Part shown: positions 55,316-64,000 of the stretch, piece after piece
How the letters are laid out: each line of letters opens with the position of its first letter
Numbering within the stretch: position 1 is the first letter of the stretch
NCBI RefSeq assembly: GCF_024586455.1
Contig: NC_065920.1
Location: 72,408,215 to 72,472,214 of the forward strand
Origin: Bactrocera neohumeralis
Taxonomy: Eukaryota > Arthropoda > Insecta > Diptera > Tephritidae
Direction: 5' to 3'
Length of the DNA: 64,000 nt
Program-made: the position numbers and the translations under genes
Notes under the pieces: generated by a model
Told to the model about the DNA's origin: nothing
What the model saw: the letters and a program-made list of their open reading frames with translations, nothing else
Databases searched by the model: none

Positions 55316-56190
55316 CGTTTTGGAAAATTTCACTGTAATACAAGTAGACCATGAGTGTTCTGTATATCCGCACTTAACTCCGGAAATATTGCTTTCGAAA
55401 ATCTTGTTCTCCACAAGGTAGCGTTTATTAAAGAGTAGACACGACTTTTTTTGACATATTCAAATTCATAAAATTTAGGTTCCGTTTTATCCGTTTTAAA
55501 TATCTTTTTTTCTTAAATGTGTCTTTTCCAATTCCAAATAGCACCCTGTGTCCCTTTGTGGCTTAAGCCAGTTTATTGAACCACTTTTTCAAATGTGTAT
55601 GCAAAGCTTGTGCTGTATAATCGGCTCAATTATGATTGAAACAAGATTTAGGAGTTCGCAAATTCACAAAAAATAACACAGGTTTGAGTTGGATTGAATT
55701 AATGATTTGATTGAATCAAAGGAATTCATTTGAGATTAAGAATTTGTAATTAATTGAATTTTTTTTTATTGAAATTGAAATGAATTTTTGATGACTCATG
55801 CCCAGCTCTTGAAATGCTTACAAAGCTTCCAGAGCGTGGTGCATCTTCGACCATCTCTAATTGATTTGTGCTGATAATGCAGCTGTAAAATATGCAGACC
55901 AAACCTGAATTGTTTTTTGTTTGACAGGCTTAGATATTTTTTTGACAACCTAATATTTGAGATAATGCAGCACAGACCAAACCTGAATTGTGTTTTGTTT
56001 GTCAGGCTTAGATATTTTTACGAGATCTCATTTCTAACCAAACTCGCGATGTTTTCGAAAAGCTGAGATTCTATTACAACAAAAAATTGTACAGACAGAA
56101 TTCTATCTAGCCACCAAGAAACATATACCAACAAAGCTAACTGCTACATTCAGATCTTAACATTAACGAAACTTAATTCTGAAATAAAGC
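55316..56190. other. Unassigned DNA with a local tandem duplication
   Basis: GATAATGCAG, then CAGACCAAACCTGAATTG, then CAGGCTTAGATATTTTT occurs twice, near 55873-55945 and 55960-56020. No gene. Confidence 0.55.
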
Positions 56191-56191
56191 T

Positions 56192-57260
56192 TTAGTTGGT
56201 GATTCCAGAAGTTCGTGCTACCTGGAAAAAATAAAGGAGAAAGTAATAAAATGATTCCACCTCGCCTTTCTTCTTACAGCTTTTTCCGGCGATTGTCATA
56301 GCTGAATACCCATACAAGTGTAGCTCCTTAGTTTTGAGCGCACAAACATGCGAGGCCAAAGCCGGTATTGCCATCCGGCTATCGGATTAAATCCCACGTT
56401 TTAGAGCGGAAAAAGAACCGCTGGGTGAAGGTTCTGCAATGCAGTGGTCTAGATTATAAGAAATGCAATCGAAACAAATCCGAAAAATCGGAGAATTTCA
56501 ATATATCCCTGCCAGAGTCCAGTCATATACCCTAAGTCTTTTCCAAAAGTCTACAGGTAGAATGACATTGAGTGCCATTGTTGGAACGAGTATTATGCGT
56601 AGTGTATTACAAATGCCGATGAGAGATCCAACTTCTTAGCTAGTGTAGTTTTTTCGAGAGCTCTTCACCAGACATCGACTCCATAAAACATTATTTGATT
56701 AACTGCGGTTTTATGGATACAATAATATAAGGCGACCGATGCCTTCCACTCACTCCTTTCAGAATGTTTTGCTTCCATGAGAGCTTTCTTTTCAGAAAAA
56801 ACTTCAAGTACTTCATTCCACTGATTGAAGAATATAGCTTACCAAACGTGAGGAGAGTAACATCAGTTATTCTTTATCCCCTAGTAAATAAAGCTAGCTC
56901 AGTTTTCTTTGGAGTTATGGCTCATACATTTCTATTGCCCACTTAGCTACCACTCTCAGATACCCTTGGGAGAGATCAAAAACGATGTTTCGTAATTTTC
57001 CTCTTTCCAAAAGAGCTACATCGTCCGCGTAAGCAACCACGTAGCAGCCTCTTTCCTTAAGTTCCTTCAAAAGGTCGTTCACCACTAGGATCCAGAGTGG
57101 GAAGGATTGTTCTATTGCAAAGCTGACCCTAGCTGATATGCTTGAGATTACCTTCGACCTCAAACTTATTGAGAGCTCCAATAACCGCCTATGGCAGTAC
57201 GTTGTTGAAGATTTCGTGGAAGATACCTATTACCATTTTTGTATAAGAGTTTTCTCCAGC
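56192..57260 (-). pseudogene. LINE relic: reverse transcriptase and C-terminal part
   Basis: On the minus strand PLWILVVNDLLKELKERGCY (57040-57100) runs directly into VVAYADDVALLERGK (57000-57045), the catalytic YADD being intact. GYLRVVAKWAIEM follows (56940-56985). Further 3', in other frames, ALEKTTLAKKLD near 56640-56670 corresponds to the RT thumb. The stretch to 56192 is probably the following RNase H region but is too broken to be sure. It is 5'-truncated just upstream of the QGG/PL block. Jockey-like with moderate confidence. Confidence 0.75.
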
Positions 57261-57487
57261 TTATTCATTGGATTTCGACCGCTAATATATGTACATGTTA
57301 ATGGCTTTCTGTAATATTTTCAATAGAAACCAGAAGAAACTGATATGCCTGAAGTCCTTAGCATTGGTATTACAGCTTTTACTGACCTTCGGAAATGAAC
57401 GACCCAAAGTCACGGGTCTAGTCTAATTTGACGCAGTCAACAGTATCAAACGATCGGTTTAGATCGGACCACTGTAGCATGCATTGT

Positions 57488-58365
57488 GACAAAAAAGCAC
57501 CCGGAAATTGTAATTGAATTCCCAGGTAATTGTCATTTCAATAAAATATACTTTTTTTTATTTTGTGTGCGAAATCGTTGCGAATCTTAAGAAAGGCTTA
57601 TGGTGATTCAGTTTTATCAAAAATACAAGCCTACGAGAGATGCAAAGCCTTCATAGAGGGTCGAAAAACTTCTGAGAACATGCCTCGTTCCGGACGTTCT
57701 CTTCAACTGATGATCATATTAAAGAAGTAAAGAATGTGGTGCTTTAAAATCGTTTAGCAAGTGACGGAGAGATGAAAGGAAAGCTCGACATCTCTCGTGA
57801 GTTCGTTTGAATGATTTTTATGAATATTTTGGGTATGAAATGTGTTCTTACTATACTCGTCCCGATAAAGCTGAATTTTTTTCAAAAAGAGTATCTTAAA
57901 CAGGTCTCTATGGACATGCTTCATCGTGCCAATTCCGATCCCACATTCATGGAGAGTATTATAACTGCCGATAAGACATGCGCTTATGAGCCTGAAACAA
58001 GTCAACAATCATTGGAATGGAGAGAAAAAACGTTCTGTAATCCAAAAAACAACGGCAAAGCCGCTGAAAAATCAAGGTGATGCTTATTCTTTGGTGCATC
58101 ATGAATTTATTCCGCAGGGGCAGACGCTCAATAAGGAATTCTATTTGGCCGTACTGAGGCGTTTGCGTGAGAACATGCGTCGAACACGACCGGAATTGCG
58201 GAAGAACAATGCATGGATTTCACACGATGTTAATCACATCGAGCCACGATTGTGACCGAAAGCCAAAACCGCAAAAAGTTATGAAAAGTGTTTCGAGCAC
58301 TGGAAAAGTCGTCGGTATGAGTGTATTACATCTAGTAGAGGGTGTTTTGTAGAAAAAAATGCTAT
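57488..58365 (+). pseudogene. Mariner relic with 5' terminal repeat and internal deletion
   Basis: It starts with GTGACAAAAAAGCACCCGGAA, shared as its complement with the solo end at 29.6 kb. The transposase text runs VCEIVANLKKGL (57570-57600), AFIEGREK-like and NMPRSGRS (57640-57700), KLDISREFV (57780-57810), MIFMNILGMKCVLTILVPIK (57811-57870), ADKTCAYEPETSQQSLEW (57967-58020; GDET in active forms, here lost), SLVHHEFIPQGQTLNKEFYL (58093-58150), LRENMRRTRPELRKNNAWI. It then jumps to KSYEKCFEHWKSRRYECI (58275-58335), the C-terminus. The HDN and YSPDLAP blocks are deleted. No 3' repeat is found. Confidence 0.8.
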
Positions 58366-60500
58366 GAAATGTCCAAATATTTACTAGAAAATTCAACTTA
58401 AGCTATGTACATTGGCAAATGACATAATATTAAATATTTGGAAACAAATCTTCTTACAAAATAATTCAAAACTGTGTTTAGACACATGTTCATAACTTGC
58501 TTAGTTCAAATTCCAAAATAATCAAAACAAATTTGGTTTTTTAAGTACGAGATATCCCTTCCAACCATTGGCTTGAAACACACATAAAATAACTGAAATA
58601 CCAAAAAATAAGAAAGAAAATACCAAAAACTGGCAATCCTTGCACACGATTCAGTCATTTATCAAATCGGCGTTCAAGTTCAATGCGTTGTCTGTCTAAT
58701 ACGTGATTTGGCGCTAGAATGAGCTGCAACTGCCTCCCCTTGTCTAACAGACAAGCACACCAAAGGCAGCTCAGAAGACAAGAAACATTTTATTTAGGCC
58801 TGTTTTTGGTAGGCAACAACACGCGTCTGTTAAATATTTCATGAGCCAGCCAAAGTATTTCAAAAGTCAATACCAATTGAATGCAAGTACCCAGAGAGCT
58901 ATGCATGTTTGTATGTACATATGTATGTAAATGGAAGTGTGTATGTATGTGCATGTTTGTGTGTGTCTGCATTAAAGCTTTTAGTTTACGCACTTTACAA
59001 ATTTCGATTTCATTAGCGCACAGACGGACAGCCGGACCACCAGTCAAGCGGTTTTACGTTGCTTTTATTTTTGTAAATTTTTTCCGCCACTAACGGCTCA
59101 TTAGTTTCCATTTATGGTGGTAAAAAAAATTATAAAAAAATCGCTTAACATTTCAAATCACGGTTTACTAAATTTTGTCCAACATTTTTTTGTTGTTGCT
59201 GTTATTTTTGTATTTTTCATAATACAATTCCTGCGCCTCGGAAATTCTTGTCTGCGATCTGTTGGTTGCTACTTTTTTCCGTTTGTCATTGCCGGCTCAT
59301 TGCTTGGATGAGTTGACATTTTAGAACGCTAGACAAAATTGTTGTTGTGCTTTGTGTGAATAATGCGTCGCATTGTTGTTGTTGTGTATTATATTTATTA
59401 TTTCAGTGATTAGAAATCATTTATCAAGGCATTCTTCTAACTGATTTTCGGTGGCATAAATCTTCGCGTCAAGAAAATACATGCGTGCGACCATGTGTTG
59501 TTGCTGTTGTTGTTGTTGTAACATTTTGTTACGATTTTCGTTATCACGTTTGTCAACATCAGCATATTTATTATTCTTCAGCATTCAGCGCAGTACACCC
59601 ACACTTACACACACACATACAAACAACATTTTCGTTTGGTCACACTTATATTATTGTTATTATTATTGCTATTGTTATTATTGTTGTTGTTGTCATAGCG
59701 TTCGGTCGAAAAGCCTAGAATTCATTTGTTTGCCTTTGACTTTGGTTTGTTTGTTTTCTTTTCTTTACTTTGCTTTGTGTGTCTGTGATTTTTGGTCTAT
59801 TTTGGCGTCGCTTGCGCCGAGGGGCTCTTATTGACCTTGAGTTTGGCTCACTTTGACTCACTTTGACTTTAATTAAATGCAATTTGATGTAATTAAGACA
59901 TTTATGTCGTGTCACTGGATTTGTGTTAAGTGTCAGCTCCACTTAAGGTTGACAGCCACCGAGCGACCAGCGCAGCACGAGTGGCCCTAACGAAGTCCTT
60001 CACGTTTTGTTGGTCTTAGATGGTGCGAGTAGTGATGGCATTAGGTCAATTGTGGTGTCACTGCGGTGCCATTAATGGTGCAGTGACATATTTATTATTG
60101 GTTCTAAATGAAAGTGTAACTCTGAGAGACCAAACTTACTTTTGTTTAGGAGAAAAGGTAGACGAAGTCGGAAATTAAATTTGTTTCTATGAGGTACTGT
60201 GAAAACCACTTCATTCAACAGCATTAAGTTCCCTATAATTAGTTACTGATGTCTCTAACTGTAATCATAATTCTTTACTTCGGAACTGAATCAGTGAAAC
60301 AAACCAGATCTAATCCGTTGATATTGACTCCAAGTCGTTCTAAGTACTCCGTGAGCATTCCTGAAGGCCGCAATTCAGTCCGTCAATAGACCTCATGTTC
60401 GAACCTAATTGGTCATCAAGCCATCACATACAGCTCTTTGGATCGTAGTATTTTTTCATACAATGTTCCACAGACAAACTTTGAATTATAATCGTTGTAT
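58366..60500. other. Unassigned, probably unique DNA with microsatellites
   Basis: TATG/TGTG runs at 58905-58965, (GTT)n at 59500-59520 and an (ATT/GTT)n mixture at 59646-59697. Plus-strand frames near 59481-59834 run through these. 59.8-60.1 kb is GC-richer unique DNA. 60.34-60.46 kb shows faint similarity to 63.19-63.29 kb (TCAGTCCGTCAATAGACCTC / TCAGTCTGTTAATGGACCTC), perhaps old LINE 3' UTR. Confidence 0.5.
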
Positions 60501-60502
60501 TA

Positions 60503-61187
60503 TCTTCTTCTTCTTTATTGGCGTAGACACAGCTTACGCGGTTATAGCCGAGTTTACAGCAGCGCACAAGTTGTTCTTCCTTTTCGATGTTTGATTCTAA
60601 GTGTAGCCAGGTCTTTATCTACCTGATCTTTCTAACGAAGTGGATATCTTCCTCTTCTTTCCCTGGCTAGTACTGCGTCGAGTACTCTCAGATCTGGAGT
60701 CTTTTCATTCATTCGGACGACACGAGCTAGCCAGCGTAGCCTCTGCCTCTTAATTCGCTGAACCAGATCAATGTCGTCGTGAATCTCGTACAGCTCATCA
60801 ATCCATTGAATACGATATTCGCCGTGGTCAATGCGCAATAGACCATAAATCTTCCGCAGAACCTTTCTCTCGAAACCTGATAACGCCGACTCATCAGAAG
60901 TTGTCATCGTCCACGTATTTGCTCTGTATAAGACGGGGATCATAAGCGGCTTATAGAGTTTGATCTTTGTTTATCGAGAGAGGACTTTTTTTTCAATTGA
61001 CGACTCAGTCCGAAATAGCACCTGGTGGCAAGAGTTATTCTGCATTGAATTTCGTGGCTGAAGTTGTGTTTGGGGTTAATGCTGGTTCCAAGAAAGACGA
61101 AATTGTCTACGACTTCAAAGTTTTGTCTGTAAACAGTGAAGTAGGAGCCAAGTCGCGAATGCGACAACTGTTTCTTTGTTTCACTAC
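60503..61187 (-). pseudogene. RTE-type LINE 3' fragment
   Basis: The (AAG)n tail (60503-60514 as CTTCTTCTTC) and the TGTCTACGCCAAT end match the copies at 6.37 and 8.64 kb. Reading inward on the minus strand: YPLR near 60640, LRWLARVVRMNEKTPDLRVL (60680-60735), IYGLLRIDHGEYRIQWIDEL (60790-60855), VLYRANTWTMTTSDESALSG (60875-60935), then [19 protein letters not shown] and SHSRLGS at 61165. It is 5'-truncated near 61187, upstream of which YADD would lie. A few frameshifts. The reading is close to the copy at 3-6.4 kb, so same subfamily. Confidence 0.85.
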
Positions 61188-61729
61188 CAAACCCATTTAC
61201 TTCGGTGTATTATGGATGAAGATATTCAAGTCCGTTAATATACTTCAAGATCGAGCCCTTTTGGAATATTCCAGCCAACCTTTCTCAGACCCCTGTCAAC
61301 TTCGTATGATAATCGAATAACATAAGTGTGTAAAAGATAATATGATGGAGCCAAAATGGACATGACCCCTCATATAAAGTATTTTTGAAATGTGAAGTTT
61401 TCCAGCCAACCTTTCACAGAACTCTGTCGACCAAATGCCACTTTTGTGTATGAAAAGGAGAATATCAAGAGAGAGACTCACATCACAAATATGAAGTATG
61501 TTTTTTCTGCCCCTTTCTCTAATCATCGGCGGTTCTATTTTTTTTTCTCATCTCAATTCAATTGTACTACTTTTCTGTTGATGGACGCTAGACCTTATTA
61601 CAAAGAGGGGAGAAAACTACTTTCATTTTAATACTTTACAGTTACATTTAAGCATCAAGGATTAGATTGTAGTATGCATACCTCGAAATAAAGACTTGAC
61701 TCGAATGGAATCGGGCATTTAGATCTTTA
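61188..61729. other. Unassigned DNA
   Basis: A short direct repeat, CCAGCCAACCTTTC followed by AGA-CYCTGTC, occurs at 61271 and 61402. Nothing else. Confidence 0.45.
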
Positions 61730-62205
61730 GAGTGGTGTGCGAACGCGAAATAATTGCGAGAGAAATATTCCTGACGTCAAGGTTACTGTCTGTATTTGGT
61801 GGAATCAGAAAAGCTTGCTGCATTATGAGCTTCTAAGCCCGGATGAAACTATTAATAGGGAATGCTACCGGCAACTACTCATCAAGTTAAAGCGAACGGT
61901 TGTCATAGAACGCTCGGAATTCGCGACTAAGCACAAAGCTTTAATATTCCATCATGACAATGCGCGGTCTCACGTTGCAAGACCGGTTGAAAACTATTTG
62001 AAAAATAGTGGCCGGGAAGTTTTGCAGAAGGCCCTCAATAACACAGGGTATCAAAAAAAAATCTTGATTTATGCTTGGTTACCGAGCTAGCGCAGTTCTT
62101 TACGGAAGGAAACCACAAATCGCTAGAAAGATTAGAAAATGTTGCCCCAAAAGTAGCCATAGTAAATTACGGCAACAATACTGAATATATACTCAGTCTC
62201 TAAAA
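61730..62205 (+). pseudogene. Mariner transposase relic, C-terminal half
   Basis: The plus-strand frame 61737-62090 has VTVCIWWNQKSLLHYELLSP (61782-61840), DETINRECYRQLLIKLKRTV, and ALIFHHDNARSHVARPVENY (61940-62000), the block with the second catalytic Asp. After LKNSGREVLQKALNNTGYQ the YSPDLAP-type block has decayed. In another frame, AQFFTEGNHKSLERLENVA (62090-62150) corresponds to the C-terminal region. The N-terminal half is absent, and no inverted repeats are seen. The VCIWWNQK wording differs from the other mariners here, so it is another subfamily. Confidence 0.7.
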
Positions 62206-63335
62206 TATAAAAGGTTAGAAAACAATCAATACTTAAGCCCCATCTCGAATTTGTGAGATTTGATGTGACGTCTGTAAGATGAGTACTGTCCGAAAAAACA
62301 ATCTTACACTTAATATAAATGTCAATTATGAAATATTACAATAAATATGTACACATAAATGTCTGTCTGTACTTAAGTCTTAATTGGCTCTTTATGAATT
62401 TCAAATTGAAATACAATATCCGGTAATGGACTTTAACACCAACATAATATAATTAATTAATTCCAATGTTAATTGACTTTCAAGCGACAATGTGTCATTA
62501 ACAAATTTTCCCGAACAGTTGAAATACGTCAATGACCCACGCAGAATTACGAAACCAGTCACAGAACCAAAGCGCATTTGTAAAAAGCCCATACAAAGAA
62601 ATGCCAGCAATTCAGTTTGGAAAGAAGTTGAGAAAAAAGAACGAGTTCTGAATTTGCCTCGCTTGGTAACTGGCCACCTTTGTGTACCGGAAGAAAAAGA
62701 TTATGACCTAAAAGCACTTTGAATACAATTGAATTTGGAGGCGTTCGAAATTGTGAAAACATTTGTCAAGCGTTTGTCACAGTTTTTGACAATTTTAGCT
62801 AATTATGAGACAAATGTTATGAGTAGTGCTAGTAAATGATTTATTAAGTTGTTCTAAATTAAAGTTTCTGCAAAGAAGAAAAATGTTAAGGTAATGAAAA
62901 GGCAATTCCATCAAGGCGATTCCTGAGCTTGTACGTGTAGACGTTATTAGCTAACTGTAGAGAGGGCTTCCCGAGGAAAATGTTTCAAAATATAAATTAG
63001 CAGAATATGTCACATGATCATTAAGTATGATAGAGTTTGACTAGCTAAGCAATTCGGAGACAGTTCTGATTTGTTTTAGGAAAATCTCACCAACCAAATG
63101 AACTCATCATAAACATTCAGAAACGCAGCAGTGGACTAACTCATTTTCTTGATATTTGAGTCTTAAGTGAATAACACTTCAGTCTGTTAATGGACCTCCA
63201 ACCAACTGGACAAAAATTCTGTCTGTTCGTAGATCTCAGGCCAATTGGACATGCAACCTCTTATGAGGTTTCTTTGAATCGTGGTATTTTCCAGCCCACG
63301 CTCCAGGACCCATGTCGATTTATTAAAATAGAAGA
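62206..63335. other. Unassigned AT-rich DNA
   Basis: A plus-strand frame of 76 codons (62492-62722) with RITKPVTEPKRICKKPI has no family I recognise and is opposed by a minus-strand frame of similar length. 63.19-63.29 kb is possibly LINE 3' UTR. Confidence 0.4.
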
Positions 63336-63339
63336 AAAT

Positions 63340-64000
63340 TTTAAGGAACTTAAACTAAGAGAGAAATAAATAGTTTTTGTTTGCTGGAGAGGGGGTGGAA
63401 AATGCCTTCCGCATGATCAGTGCTATCGTCACAGCAACGGTATGTGCCATTTGCAGGTCACTAAAACCCCTCCTCTAAGGTACCGTCACCCACCCTGGAA
63501 CCACATTTACATTACTTTAGGGTAGCGTTCCATTTTTCTCATTGAGAGACTTACATCTGCGCTCCTGCGACAAGGTCCCTTTTAGCAAAATCCCACAGTT
63601 TGCTTCACTCTCCAGCAGGACGCTGAACCGCGTTTATTGGACCAATCAGGTCTTCTACGGCGGTGCATTCCATTGCCACCACACACATTCAACGAGTGTG
63701 TTCAGCTTGGTCTTCTGTCGCGTCGTTGTATAGGCATAACGGCTCTTCGACTTTTCCCATCCTGTGTAAGTACTTTTTGAAGTATATGTGGCCGAATAAC
63801 AGCTGGGTTATGCAAAACTCGACTTCTACAAATTTACGGCTTTTGTCCATAAGTTTAGATCTTTTATTAGTCTCGCCGTCCATTTGCCGCGACTCTCATT
63901 CTCCCATCTTCGTGGCCATATTGCTATTGTATCTTTCTTTATTTGTTTTATTACGCTCTTGTTATTTTCGGATGTTTTCTTTAGCTCCCACAGGTGTGTC
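63340..64000 (-). pseudogene. R1-like LINE C-terminal fragment, continues past the window
   Basis: The minus strand reads EVEFCITQLLFGHIYFKKYL and HRMGKVEEPLCLYNDATEDQ, then AEHTR (63689-63820). This is the conserved R1/Jockey tail (FYLTQ.L.GHG.F..YLHR.G......C.....ETAEH). Upstream, ATKMGE and SRQMDGETNKRSKLMDKS (63830-63920) correspond to the W...RW......RWT..LI region. The first metal-binding Cys (LC) and the EH of the knuckle are kept; the second Cys of the C-x2-C pair is Asn-Asp. 63340-63690 is probably 3' sequence of the same element. Its 5' part lies beyond the right edge. Confidence 0.7.

Noticed and set aside
1..64000. CRISPR arrays, tRNA/rRNA genes, LTR retrotransposons or viral insertions
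   Set aside because: The repeats seen have no CRISPR-like regular spacers. I found no tRNA box pair, no paired LTRs, and no gag/protease/integrase or envelope-like text.

Overview
This is a gene-poor, AT-rich stretch of an animal nuclear genome. The repeat content (many mariner/Tc1-type relics, RTE, Jockey-like and R1-like LINEs, hAT elements) and the abundance of CA/TG and CATA microsatellites point to a fly. The flavour of the dispersed repeats suggests a tephritid fruit fly, but that last step is inference from memory, not proof. I see no tRNA, rRNA, CRISPR array, LTR retrotransposon, bacterial-type operon or convincing multi-exon host gene. The window reads as intergenic or intronic DNA that has served as a transposon graveyard.

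Left part (1-10 kb): a Jockey-like LINE fragment; a mariner relic split by a near-palindromic fold-back made from two inverted copies of the same transposon end (1438-2413); and an RTE-type LINE (about 2990-6374) whose endonuclease/reverse-transcriptase frame is open to its end. Part of that LINE's endonuclease exon is duplicated in inverted orientation at its 5' side, so the long open frame is chimeric. A TIR-bounded element built of AT-rich repeats (7564-8213) and another RTE 3' fragment follow. Two large hairpin-forming loci therefore lie within 2.8 kb.

Middle part (10-45 kb): a non-autonomous mariner with clean TIRs and TA duplications (10758-11683), at least five further mariner relics, two related hAT relics, a degenerate RTE copy, LINE fragments with RNase H domains, a 604-bp CACTGG-ended element with a TTA target duplication inside a mariner (35431-36034), a 27-bp minisatellite (41630-42540), a field of TTTCGGGATCCCGAAA palindromes (17600-18900), and an old tandem duplication in apparently non-transposon DNA (22635-23400). 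Between these lie 0.5-2 kb stretches of unassigned AT-rich DNA with microsatellites, probably the host's own non-coding sequence.

Right part (45-64 kb): more LINE fragments (47.4-48.4, 51.3-52.5, 56.2-57.3 and 63.3-64 kb, all minus strand), mariner relics at 48.5, 52.5, 57.5 and 61.7 kb, two RTE 3' fragments, several copies of an unclassified dispersed repeat with internal units of about 155 bp, and small tandem arrays. The only candidates for host coding sequence are a 119-codon ATG-initiated frame on the minus strand at 11902-12261 and a weak exon-like segment at 46131-46296. Neither has a recognisable family. Only the RTE copy at about 3-6.4 kb looks young enough to have been active recently; every other element coding region is broken by stops, frameshifts, truncation or internal deletion.
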